Part shown: one piece after another, positions 1 through 5,245 of the stretch
How the letters are laid out: the number at the start of each line of letters is the position of its first letter
Numbering within the stretch: the stretch's first letter is position 1
Assembly (NCBI GenBank): GCA_007131125.1
Contig: SLRE01000311.1
Coordinates: 1-5,245, forward strand
Source: Bacteroidales bacterium
GTDB lineage: Bacteria > Bacteroidota > Bacteroidia > Bacteroidales > UBA7960
Direction: 5' to 3'
Length of the DNA stretch: 5,245 nucleotides
The notes under the pieces: generated by a model
The model's database searches: none
Seen by the model: only the letters and a program-made list of their open reading frames with translations
What the model was told of the DNA's origin: nothing
Position numbers and translations under genes: made by a program

Positions 1-1
1 T

Positions 2-421
2 TCAATCGCAGGCTACCACAGGGTTTATTTCTTCCCATAGGATATCCCACGAAAACCATTCTTCTTCGGTCATATCCCGGGATATTCCTTCTGATGAAAA
101 CCTCAGGCCTGCACCACCACCTCTGCGGCTTTGACCGGGTTCAAGGCAAATGCTGTTGCCGGTGGACTCAAACATAATTTGCTCATCCCGGTAAAATGCA
201 ATGGTAAAAACCAGTTCACGGGCTTCCTCTGATTCGTTGGTAAGCCGGAGATTCAAGACCGCGTTACTATGCCGGTCAAAAATGTTTTCCCTTTGCCAGC
301 GATACTGAATAAGGACGTCATTTTCAACCCCTAACTTATCATATCCCCTTTGCGCAAAACCGGGGAAGGCCAAAAGTAGGCTCAAAAAAATTGTTACTGT
401 AAAAACCAGGGATTTTTTCAT
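2..421 (-). CDS. Small secreted protein of unknown function
   Basis: I do not recognise this 139-residue protein. It opens with a clear Sec signal peptide: a Lys-Lys start, a hydrophobic core at about residues 5-19, and a likely signal peptidase I site after the FA pair at 22-23, leaving Gln24 as the mature N-terminus. No cysteine follows the hydrophobic core, so it is not a lipoprotein; it should be periplasmic or secreted. The mature part (about 116 residues) has alternating hydrophobic residues at about 53-62 and 69-85, followed by a Gly-rich turn at 101-105, which suggests a small beta-sandwich. Two cysteines remain (Cys92 and Cys138, the latter next to the C-terminus) and could form a disulfide. 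The gene is complete, with ATG at 421 and TGA at 2-4. It lies 115 bases downstream of the ECF sigma factor gene on the same strand, so it may share that transcript or be controlled by that sigma factor; both ideas are inference. A poor -7-like box (TATTTTTA, 456-463) lies upstream. Confidence 0.75.
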   Translation of the reverse strand: MKKSLVFTVTIFLSLLLAFPGFAQRGYDKLGVENDVLIQYRWQRENIFDRHSNAVLNLRLTNESEEARELVFTIAFYRDEQIMFESTGNSICLEPGQSRRGGGAGLRFSSEGISRDMTEEEWFSWDILWEEINPVVACD

Positions 422-521
422 GTTTAAATCTATTTAAATTAACTGCCTGCTGTAATAAAAATACCAGGATTGTAAAATAATTTTCACTTCTGTTGCTTTT
501 GCGAAAAACGCTGTAATGGGT

Positions 522-536
522 AACCCTTGCAGGGTT
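522..536 (-). other. Short inverted repeat just after the sigma factor stop codon
   Basis: A perfect 6-base inverted repeat (AACCCT/AGGGTT) with a 3-base loop starts immediately after the sigma factor TAA stop at 539-537. A hairpin here could mark the 3' end of the glycosyltransferase-sigma transcript or slow nucleases. No T-run follows it on the minus strand, so it does not meet the usual pattern of an intrinsic terminator. A repeat this short can also arise by chance. Confidence 0.25.
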
Positions 537-1142
537 TTACAATCGCTCCCTGTTGTCTTTCAAAATATTGTAAAGAAACTCCCTTGCCCTGAAAAGCTGT
601 GCTTTGACGGTGCCAAGGGGAAGGTCAAGTTCTTCACAAATTTCCTCATAGGAAAGTTCATCAAAATAACGCAATTCCACCAGTTTGCGGTAGCGGGGTT
701 TAAGAGATTCCACCACTTCCCGCATCAGCTGCACTTTTTGGCTCCTGATAAAACTTTCTTCCGGGTCAATGCCTTCCCCGGGAAGGTTTTTCACATTGCT
801 GGACTCCTGAATTTCCTCATTGGCATCATATGCCAGTACATTCTTTTTCTTTTTCCGGATAAAATCAATACAGTGATTGGAAGCAATTTTAAACAGCCAT
901 GTACTGAAGGCATAATCCGGGGTGTATTGATGAATCTTTTTAAAAGCTTTACCAAAGGTTTCAATGGTAAGGTCTTCGGCATCATTGGGATGCCCGGTCA
1001 TTTTCAGGAGCATAAAATAAATGGTGTCTTTATACAACCCCATGAGTTCAGAAAAAGCCTTCTGACTACCATGGTCAACGGCTTCCCTGACCAGCTGATA
1101 ATCCCTTCGCGCCTTTTCTGTGAGATTGGATCCTACTTCCAT
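537..1142 (-). CDS. ECF-type sigma-70 family RNA polymerase sigma factor
   Basis: This 201-residue protein has the two-domain plan and usual length of extracytoplasmic-function sigma factors, which direct RNA polymerase to a dedicated promoter set. Region 2 runs from about residue 24 to 100. It contains the DAED-type core-binding helix at 54-70 and the region 2.3/2.4 stretch at 79-100, with FSTWLFKIASN followed by an Ile-Asp-x-x-Arg-Lys segment. A variable acidic linker (about 104-130) leads to region 4 (about 138-195), whose helix-turn-helix covers about 163-188 with LSYEEI and GTVKAQLFRARE. The ATG at 1142 lies inside the end of the upstream glycosyltransferase gene; the 10-base overlap (1133-1142) implies one transcript and possible translational coupling. 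No anti-sigma gene (a short membrane protein with a zinc-binding or FecR-like domain) sits next to it. It may therefore be controlled by expression level or by a distant partner. The subgroup and target genes cannot be named from sequence alone. Confidence 0.93.
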   Translation of the reverse strand: MEVGSNLTEKARRDYQLVREAVDHGSQKAFSELMGLYKDTIYFMLLKMTGHPNDAEDLTIETFGKAFKKIHQYTPDYAFSTWLFKIASNHCIDFIRKKKKNVLAYDANEEIQESSNVKNLPGEGIDPEESFIRSQKVQLMREVVESLKPRYRKLVELRYFDELSYEEICEELDLPLGTVKAQLFRAREFLYNILKDNRERL

Positions 1143-2278
1143 TTATTCTTTTTATGAGATCTTGAAGATATCGCAAACAAAACATTGAAAAAAGTGAGTA
1201 CGATATCTGTTAGCAGCGAATATAAAAATAATTTTCTTTCATTAAACCTTTTGCAGGCATAATATAAAACAACCTTCATACTGATTACCCTTAACAGGAA
1301 AACCCCGGCGGCAAGCAGCCCTATAATTGACTGGGCACAGCAAACCATCAAAAAGATAAATAATGCGTAAAACAGCAGCTGCGAAAGATGAAACAGTCCC
1401 AGCATAAAGCGGTGCCCTTTTTTGTAATATCTTCCCGTGGTCAGGTGTCTCCTTTTTTGGCGGAACCACCCGCTTAAAGTTTTTTTGGGGATCGAAAAAG
1501 TATGGCTCTCCGGACTGACCTCCACAGCGGTATTATCTTTTGTTGCCACCTGGTTGATAAAAAGGTCGTCATCGCCCGAAGTTACTTTGTAATGCGAAGT
1601 AAATCCTTTGGCTTTAAAAAAAAGCGAACGATGATAGGAAAGATTTCTTCCTACCCCCATGTAAGGCTTCCCGGCAAGGGCAAATCCAAAATACTGAATG
1701 GCAATAAATAAGGTATCGAAGCGGATGAGTTTATTCAAAAACCCCGGGGCTGATTCATATGCCCCATACCCCAGCACAATGCGGGTGTTGCCTTTGTAAT
1801 TCCGAACCATGGATTCTATCCATTTTTCACCGGCAGGCCGGCAATCGGCATCGGTTAGCAATAGCACATCGTTTTTTGCTGATTTAATCCCAACGGAAAG
1901 AGCAAGTTTTTTGCCCTTAAAAAAATTCACATTTTCCCGGAGCTTTATCACCTTCAGGTGTTTGTATTTTCCCTGCAATTGCTGCAAAAGCACTTCGCTT
2001 TCATCATCAGAAAAATCATCCACCACAACCACTTCAAAATCCTCATAGTTTTGTTCAAGGATAAGGGAAAGGTTGTTTTCCAGGTTACGGTATTCGTTAC
2101 GCGCACAGATCACCACCGAAACAGCCGGACGAGCGGGGTCGGCAACAGGTCGGGGCTTAAAGAAAGCAATACGGCTAAACCAGACCCAGTAATAAAACAG
2201 CTGCAGCAGGACCACCAGGCAAAAAAGGTAAAACAGAAGCCAGGTCCAATGCGTGGAGATGCCGTATAACCAATCCAT
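1133..2278 (-). CDS. Membrane-anchored family 2 glycosyltransferase
   Basis: This 381-residue protein is an inverting GT-A fold glycosyltransferase of the GT2 family, which moves a sugar from a nucleotide-sugar donor onto an envelope or exported glycan. One N-terminal membrane helix (about 12-34) precedes the catalytic domain. Visible motifs are VICARNE at 56-62, the donor-binding Asp pair at 87-88, a DxD metal site (Asp143, Asp145) in LTDADC, GVGRNLSY at 207-214, the GDDDLF segment at 235-240 carrying the likely catalytic base, and a QKRRHLTTGRYY segment at 274-285 in the place of the QxxRW motif of processive enzymes. Three hydrophobic segments follow (about 292-313, 315-338 and 349-371). 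The plan resembles PgaC/cellulose-synthase-like enzymes, but donor and product cannot be told. An in-frame TTG at 2287 would add three residues; I prefer the ATG at 2278 because it lies a normal distance from a candidate promoter (2304-2311). The 3' end overlaps the sigma factor gene by 10 bases. Confidence 0.9.
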   Translation of the reverse strand: MDWLYGISTHWTWLLFYLFCLVVLLQLFYYWVWFSRIAFFKPRPVADPARPAVSVVICARNEYRNLENNLSLILEQNYEDFEVVVVDDFSDDESEVLLQQLQGKYKHLKVIKLRENVNFFKGKKLALSVGIKSAKNDVLLLTDADCRPAGEKWIESMVRNYKGNTRIVLGYGAYESAPGFLNKLIRFDTLFIAIQYFGFALAGKPYMGVGRNLSYHRSLFFKAKGFTSHYKVTSGDDDLFINQVATKDNTAVEVSPESHTFSIPKKTLSGWFRQKRRHLTTGRYYKKGHRFMLGLFHLSQLLFYALFIFLMVCCAQSIIGLLAAGVFLLRVISMKVVLYYACKRFNERKLFLYSLLTDIVLTFFNVLFAISSRSHKKNKWK

Positions 2279-2303
2279 AATGCACAAGGGTTTTTGAAAG
2301 GTG

Positions 2304-2311
2304 CAAAAATA
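2304..2311 (-). promoter_or_regulatory. Candidate -7 box for the glycosyltransferase-sigma transcript
   Basis: On the minus strand this reads TATTTTTG, an exact match to the Bacteroidota -7 consensus TAnnTTTG. It would start transcription near 2297, leaving a leader of about 20 bases before the ATG at 2278. No good TTTG -33 element lies at the usual spacing; the nearest TTTTTG (2342-2347) is 30 bases upstream, which is too far. Its -33 region falls on the tgt -7 box. Confidence 0.4.
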
Positions 2312-2333
2312 TCACAATCTTTCCGAATAGTTC

Positions 2334-2341
2334 TATCTTTG
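2334..2341 (+). promoter_or_regulatory. tgt: Candidate -7 box for the tgt transcript
   Basis: The bases TATCTTTG match the Bacteroidota -7 consensus TAnnTTTG exactly. They lie 20 bases before the tgt ATG at 2362, predicting a leader of about 15 bases. No convincing -33 TTTG is found at the expected spacing. It faces away from the minus-strand box at 2304-2311, with 22 bases between the two. Confidence 0.45.
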
Positions 2342-2361
2342 CAAAAATTTAATAACCGATA

Positions 2362-3492
2362 ATGCAATTCAGAGTTGAAGCCCGCGATACAGCGAGTAAA
2401 GCCCGGGCAGGAAAGATAACCACCGCACACGGCCCCATTCATACCCCCGCATTCATGCCGGTTGGAACAGCCGGAACCGTAAAAGCCATACTCCACAAAG
2501 ACCTGGAAGAAGTTGTTAAAGCAGAGATCATTTTAGGAAACACTTACCACCTTTACCTGCGTCCGGGCACCGAAATAATTCAAGCAGCGGGAGGATTGCA
2601 TAAGTTTTCCGGGTGGGACAAACCCATTCTTTCCGACAGCGGGGGGTACCAGGTTTATTCGCTCACCCACCGCCGCAAACTTACCAATGAAGGAGTTACC
2701 TTTCAGTCACATATCGACGGTTCCCGTCATTTGTTTTCTCCCGAAAAGGTAATGGATATTCAAAAAGCCATCGGGGCCGACATCATCATGGCATTTGACG
2801 AATGCACCCCTTATCCCTGCGAATACGATTATGCCAAAAAATCCATGGCCCTTACCCATGAATGGCTAAAGAGATGCTGTACGCATTTCGACAAAAGCCC
2901 TCCACTGTATGATTACGGGCAGGCACTTTTCCCAATCGTACAGGGAAGTACTTTCAGGGATTTGCGAAAGGAATCTGCAGAATTTATTGCAGGCTGCGAC
3001 CGGCCCGGCAATGCCATTGGCGGGCTTTCGGTTGGAGAACCTGCTGAGGCCATGTACGAAATGACCGAACTGGTATGCAACATCCTGCCAGATGATAAGC
3101 CAAGGTACCTGATGGGCGTGGGCACCCCTGAAAATATCCTGGAAAGCATTGCCCTTGGTGTGGATATGTTCGATTGTGTGATGCCCACCCGTAACGCCCG
3201 AAACGGAATGATTTTTACACCTGAGGGCATCCTCAACATGCGCAATAAAAAATGGGAGAAAGATTTTTCTCCCATCGATGCAGATGGCACCGCTTTTGTA
3301 GACAAGCATTACTCAAAGGCCTACCTGCGTCATTTGTTTGTGTGCAACGAAATGCTTGGGCCCATAATTGCAACCATGCACAACCTGAGTTTTTATATAT
3401 GGCTGGTAAAAGAAGCCCGGAAGCATATTCAGCAACAAACCTTTTTTGAATGGAAAAAGAAGATGGTTCCAAAGGTGTCGAAACGTTTGTAA
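2362..3492 (+). CDS. tgt: tRNA-guanine transglycosylase (queuosine biosynthesis)
   Basis: This cytoplasmic enzyme swaps guanine 34 in the anticodon of the GUN-decoding tRNAs (Asp, Asn, His, Tyr) for the queuosine precursor preQ1. Its 376 residues match the family's length. Markers run in order: LGNTYHLYLRPG at 58-69, the general-base aspartate Asp92 in DSGGYQV, HIDGSRH at 117-123, base-recognising Asp146 and Cys148 in FDEC, Gln194 in IVQG, GGLSVGE at 220-226 (Val224 is the bacterial preQ1-type residue), and the covalent nucleophile Asp271 in FDCVMPTRNARNG. The C-terminal zinc site is altered. Where Zymomonas Tgt has Cys318, Cys320 and Cys323, this protein has Gly309, Ala311 and Asp314, while the fourth ligand, a histidine, is kept as His340. 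From memory, other Bacteroidota Tgt proteins share this change, so I read it as a lineage variant and not damage. All catalytic residues are present. The ATG at 2362 gives a normal N-terminus. The LptF/LptG-family gene follows on the same strand. Confidence 0.97.
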   Translation: MQFRVEARDTASKARAGKITTAHGPIHTPAFMPVGTAGTVKAILHKDLEEVVKAEIILGNTYHLYLRPGTEIIQAAGGLHKFSGWDKPILSDSGGYQVYSLTHRRKLTNEGVTFQSHIDGSRHLFSPEKVMDIQKAIGADIIMAFDECTPYPCEYDYAKKSMALTHEWLKRCCTHFDKSPPLYDYGQALFPIVQGSTFRDLRKESAEFIAGCDRPGNAIGGLSVGEPAEAMYEMTELVCNILPDDKPRYLMGVGTPENILESIALGVDMFDCVMPTRNARNGMIFTPEGILNMRNKKWEKDFSPIDADGTAFVDKHYSKAYLRHLFVCNEMLGPIIATMHNLSFYIWLVKEARKHIQQQTFFEWKKKMVPKVSKRL

Positions 3493-3565
3493 AATAAGGC
3501 CACTTTTCACCCGTTATTTTTAAATGGGAACGGCCAATGCTGTTTTCCCATCAGGTCAGAAGCCA

Positions 3566-4645
3566 ATGCTGAAAAAAATTGACATTTATATCATCCGCAA
3601 ATTCCTTGGCACCTTTTTTTATGCCATTGCCCTGATATTGCTGATCGTAATCATTTTTGACCTCTCGGAAAAAATTGATGATTTCATTGAGCACCGGGTC
3701 TCTTTATACGAAATCATTTTTGTGTACTACATCAATTTCATTCCGTATTTTGCAAACCTGTTCAGCCCCCTGTTCACCTTTATTGCAGTGATCTTTTTCA
3801 CCTCGCGCATGGCCTTCAATACCGAGATCATTGCCATTTTAAGTTCCGGGGTAAGTTTTCGACGGATGCTGTTGCCTTATTTTATTTCGGCCATTTTGCT
3901 TTCACTGGCTTCGGTTTACCTTTCCAATATTTTAATACCTCCGGCCAACCAAAAGCGGCTTGACTTTGAATATGAATATGTTAGGAACCCGCAAACCATA
4001 AGGGACCGGAACGTTCACATGCAGATCAGGCCCGGGATTTTCATATACATGGAAACCTTCAACATGCGCAACAAAACCGGGCACCGCTTTACACTTGAGA
4101 AAATTGAAAAGGGTGAACTAACCTATAAACTCATGGCCGACAATGTGCGCTACGACACCATAAACAAGCACTGGACCATTACCAATTACAACGTGCGTAC
4201 CATTGACGGGTTAAAAGAGAGTCTTGAATTTGGCAACCGCCTGGATACGGTTTTGCCAATCACGCCCCATGATTTTGTGCAGGACCTGAAGGAAATGGAA
4301 ACCATGAATTTCAGTGAGCTGCGCGAGTTTATTGCCAATGAGCGTTTGAAAGGTTCGGAAAGTGTAAGGTTTTATGAAGTGGAAATGCACCGGCGCATGG
4401 CTTTTCCGTTTGCAACCCTGGTGCTTACTTTGATAGGGGTTTCTTTGTCCAGCCAGAAGGTTAGGGGGGGGATCGGCCTCCACCTGGGGGCAGGCCTGAC
4501 CCTGAGCTTTACTTTTATTTTATTTATGCAGGTATCTACAACCTTTGCAACCAATGGAAACCTGCATCCCATGCTATCGGTGTGGATACCCAATATTATT
4601 TTCGGTATTCTAGGGGTTTACCTTTTAAAAAGGGCACCCAAATAA
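3566..4645 (+). CDS. LptF/LptG (YjgP/YjgQ) family LPS-export permease
   Basis: This inner-membrane permease belongs to the LptB2FG transporter, which pulls lipopolysaccharide out of the inner membrane and passes it to the LptC-LptA bridge. From the ATG at 3566 it has 359 residues, usual for the family. The plan is three N-terminal membrane helices (about 13-31, 57-79 and 100-121), a large periplasmic beta-jellyroll-type domain (about 125-270) and three C-terminal helices (about 279-295, 302-324 and 336-354). Family-typical features are the opening KKIDIYIIRKFLGTF, the cytoplasmic loop after helix 2 (TEIIAILSSGVSFRRM, which contacts the LptB ATPase), and the EMHRRMAFPFA and KVRGGIGLHLGAG segments. 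An upstream in-frame ATG at 3524 would add 14 residues unlike the family; the 3566 start places the conserved opening at the N-terminus. It follows tgt by 73 bases and is probably co-transcribed; a weak box (TATTTTTA, 3515-3522) might add a promoter. LptG is likelier than LptF because of the position next to tgt, but the two are hard to separate by eye. Confidence 0.92.
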   Translation: MLKKIDIYIIRKFLGTFFYAIALILLIVIIFDLSEKIDDFIEHRVSLYEIIFVYYINFIPYFANLFSPLFTFIAVIFFTSRMAFNTEIIAILSSGVSFRRMLLPYFISAILLSLASVYLSNILIPPANQKRLDFEYEYVRNPQTIRDRNVHMQIRPGIFIYMETFNMRNKTGHRFTLEKIEKGELTYKLMADNVRYDTINKHWTITNYNVRTIDGLKESLEFGNRLDTVLPITPHDFVQDLKEMETMNFSELREFIANERLKGSESVRFYEVEMHRRMAFPFATLVLTLIGVSLSSQKVRGGIGLHLGAGLTLSFTFILFMQVSTTFATNGNLHPMLSVWIPNIIFGILGVYLLKRAPK

Positions 4646-4653
4646 CCGCCGAT

Positions 4654-4923
4654 TTATTTTTCCTCAGATTTCACAAAAAAATCAGGGAGCAGATAACCGA
4701 TGGCTCCACCCCAAATCATACTCATATAAGGATTGGAGGTAATGGCACAGCCACCGCTATTGCAGCCAATCAGGGCATAATAGGCATAGCCGCCAGCCAC
4801 CCCAAGAAAGGAAAAAATTCCTATTACCCATAAATATTTGCTTCTGGGCAGCCTGGCCGGTTTATACCAGGGCTTTTTCGGGTTATGGTTATTACCGGAT
4901 TCGGGGGAAAATTCTTTTTCCAT
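4654..4923 (-). CDS. DUF6132-type small membrane protein
   Basis: This 89-residue protein has a polar, basic N-terminal tail (about 1-29), a first membrane helix at about 31-52, a short loop with the signature GCNSGGCAITSNPYMS (53-68), and a second hydrophobic stretch at about 69-80 ending in an acidic/basic tail. The Cys-x4-Cys pair (Cys54, Cys59) followed by ITSNP is the hallmark I associate with the DUF6132 family, common in Bacteroidota and without an assigned biochemical function. The N-terminal tail is longer than I expect for that family. The positive charges before helix 1 suggest a cytoplasmic N-terminus, which would put the cysteine loop on the periplasmic side; this is inference. 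The gene lies 67 bases downstream of a thioredoxin gene on the same strand, which fits a thiol-related role. It converges on the LptF/LptG-family gene with 8 bases between the stops. The ATG at 4923 sits right behind a -7-like box. Confidence 0.82.
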   Translation of the reverse strand: MEKEFSPESGNNHNPKKPWYKPARLPRSKYLWVIGIFSFLGVAGGYAYYALIGCNSGGCAITSNPYMSMIWGGAIGYLLPDFFVKSEEK

Positions 4924-4931
4924 AATAAAAA

Positions 4932-4939
4932 CAAAGTTA
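4932..4939 (-). promoter_or_regulatory. Candidate -7 box directly before the DUF6132-type gene
   Basis: On the minus strand the bases TAACTTTG match the Bacteroidota -7 consensus TAnnTTTG. They end only 8 bases before the ATG at 4923, so a transcript from here would have almost no leader. No TTTG is found at normal -33 spacing, and the hairpin at 4945-4973 occupies that region. The same bases also form part of the T-rich tail behind the hairpin, so the match may be accidental. Confidence 0.35.
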
Positions 4940-4940
4940 T

Positions 4941-4973
4941 AAAATCCCGGACAGGATAAGATCCTGCCCGGGA
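4941..4973 (-). terminator. Hairpin with T-rich tail between thioredoxin and the DUF6132-type gene
   Basis: Bases 4945-4957 and 4961-4973 form a 13-base-pair inverted repeat with a 3-base loop. The single imperfect position (4951 with 4967) is an A/C mismatch in plus-strand RNA but a G-U wobble in minus-strand RNA, so the stem is fully paired only on the strand that carries the thioredoxin transcript. On that strand it is followed by TTTT and then a further T-rich stretch. This is the form of an intrinsic terminator, placed 18 bases after the thioredoxin stop codon. It probably ends or reduces transcription from thioredoxin into the downstream gene. Confidence 0.7.
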
Positions 4974-4990
4974 CAAATCACAAACCAAAA

Positions 4991-5245
4991 TTATTCAACA
5001 GAAAGTACCTGTGCAATGGCTTTTTTCATTTCGGACTTTGGCAATGCCCCGGTGGCCATTTGTGGCTGTCCTTCAGTGGGGACAAACAGCAGAGTGGGAA
5101 TACTGCGAATCCCAAACATCCCGGCCAGTTCTTTTTCCTTTTCGGTGTCAATTTTATAAATATCAACCTTGCCTTTGTACTCTTCGGAAAGCTCTTCCAG
5201 AATAGGCGCTACCATTTTACACGGGCCGCACCAGTCGGCATAAAA
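4991..5245 (-). CDS. Thioredoxin (5' end cut by the window edge)
   Basis: The reading frame enters from the right edge and shows the last 84 residues of a thioredoxin-fold protein. The active site lies at the very edge: FYADWCGPCK at 5245-5216, with the classical CGPC pair that reduces protein disulfides. It continues into the alpha-2 helix (MVAPILEELSEEY), the beta strand VDIYKIDTE, and the cis-proline segment GIRSIPTLLF, then a final strand and helix. Calling the ATG at 5215 the start would remove the active site, so that methionine is internal. A cytoplasmic thioredoxin of about 105 residues would lack roughly 20 residues here; a longer form with a signal or membrane anchor cannot be excluded, because the N-terminus is outside the window. 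A hairpin terminator follows the TAA at 4991-4993, and the DUF6132-type gene comes next on the same strand. Confidence 0.94.
   Translation of the reverse strand, partial: FYADWCGPCKMVAPILEELSEEYKGKVDIYKIDTEKEKELAGMFGIRSIPTLLFVPTEGQPQMATGALPKSEMKKAIAQVLSVE

Noticed and set aside
423..439. Two copies of TTTAAAT upstream of the secreted protein gene as an operator
   Set aside because: The repeats are short and A/T-only in an A/T-rich gap, so they are easily explained by chance.
516..1157. Plus-strand open frame of 213 codons opposite the sigma factor gene
   Set aside because: It is longer than the sigma factor frame but lies wholly antisense to it, has no recognisable domain and an odd Phe/His/Lys-rich composition. 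The minus-strand frame shows clear sigma region 2 and region 4 motifs.
2110..2496. Minus-strand open frame of 128 codons across the divergent promoter region
   Set aside because: It overlaps the glycosyltransferase gene in another frame and the tgt 5' end in antisense, and its translation resembles no protein family. It is a shadow of the two real genes.
2866..3309. Minus-strand open frames of 130-147 codons opposite tgt
   Set aside because: They are antisense to the highly conserved tgt coding sequence and carry no recognisable motif; they follow from tgt codon use.
4464..4471. Run of eight G in the permease gene as a possible phase-variable tract
   Set aside because: It encodes the conserved Arg-Gly-Gly of the KVRGGIGLH segment and the frame is intact on both sides. 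Switching off an LPS-export permease would be expected to be lethal. It is better regarded as a place to check for sequencing errors.
4621..4633. CCTTTT/AAAAGG inverted repeat near the permease stop as a terminator
   Set aside because: It has only a one-base loop, lies inside the coding sequence, and can form no stable stem without losing several pairs.
4991..5215. Thioredoxin start at the ATG at 5215
   Set aside because: The frame stays open to the window edge and the ten codons upstream encode the CGPC active site, so this methionine is internal.

Overview
The window looks like a stretch of a Bacteroidota (Bacteroidetes) chromosome, probably class Bacteroidia. Three things suggest this. 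No Shine-Dalgarno-like sequence precedes any start codon. Several starts are preceded by the Bacteroidota -7 promoter pattern TAnnTTTG. The proteins also have the character of that phylum: a Tgt of the Bacteroidota type, a DUF6132-type small membrane protein, and an LptF/LptG-family permease next to tgt. This assignment is from reading only; no search was run.

Layout. Positions 2-2278 hold a leftward (minus-strand) group. In transcription order it is a membrane-anchored family 2 glycosyltransferase (2278 to 1133), an ECF-type sigma factor whose start overlaps the end of the glycosyltransferase gene by 10 bases (1142 to 537), and, after a 115-base gap, a small secreted protein of unknown function (421 to 2). 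Positions 2279-2361 are a short divergent promoter region with one -7-like box for each direction. Positions 2362-4645 hold a rightward pair: tgt, encoding the queuosine tRNA-guanine transglycosylase, then an LptF/LptG-family lipopolysaccharide-export permease. From 4646 to the right edge the genes again run leftward: a thioredoxin cut by the window edge (5245 to 4991), an intergenic hairpin with a T-rich tail, and an 89-residue DUF6132-type membrane protein (4923 to 4654) that converges on the permease with only 8 bases between the stop codons.

How the genes relate. The permease and the glycosyltransferase both point to the cell envelope. The overlap of the glycosyltransferase with the sigma factor suggests that envelope synthesis and an alternative transcription programme are expressed together, with the small secreted protein as a possible downstream member or target. 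The thioredoxin and the cysteine-containing DUF6132 protein may form a small thiol-redox pair. Every protein-coding stretch looks intact apart from the thioredoxin cut by the edge. There are no mobile elements, CRISPR arrays, RNA genes or signs of recent transfer.

I see no clearly new multi-gene system. The points most worth a second look are the loss of all three zinc-ligand cysteines in Tgt, the glycosyltransferase-sigma overlap with no anti-sigma gene beside it, the thioredoxin/DUF6132 pairing, and the hairpin and promoter arrangement between those two genes.
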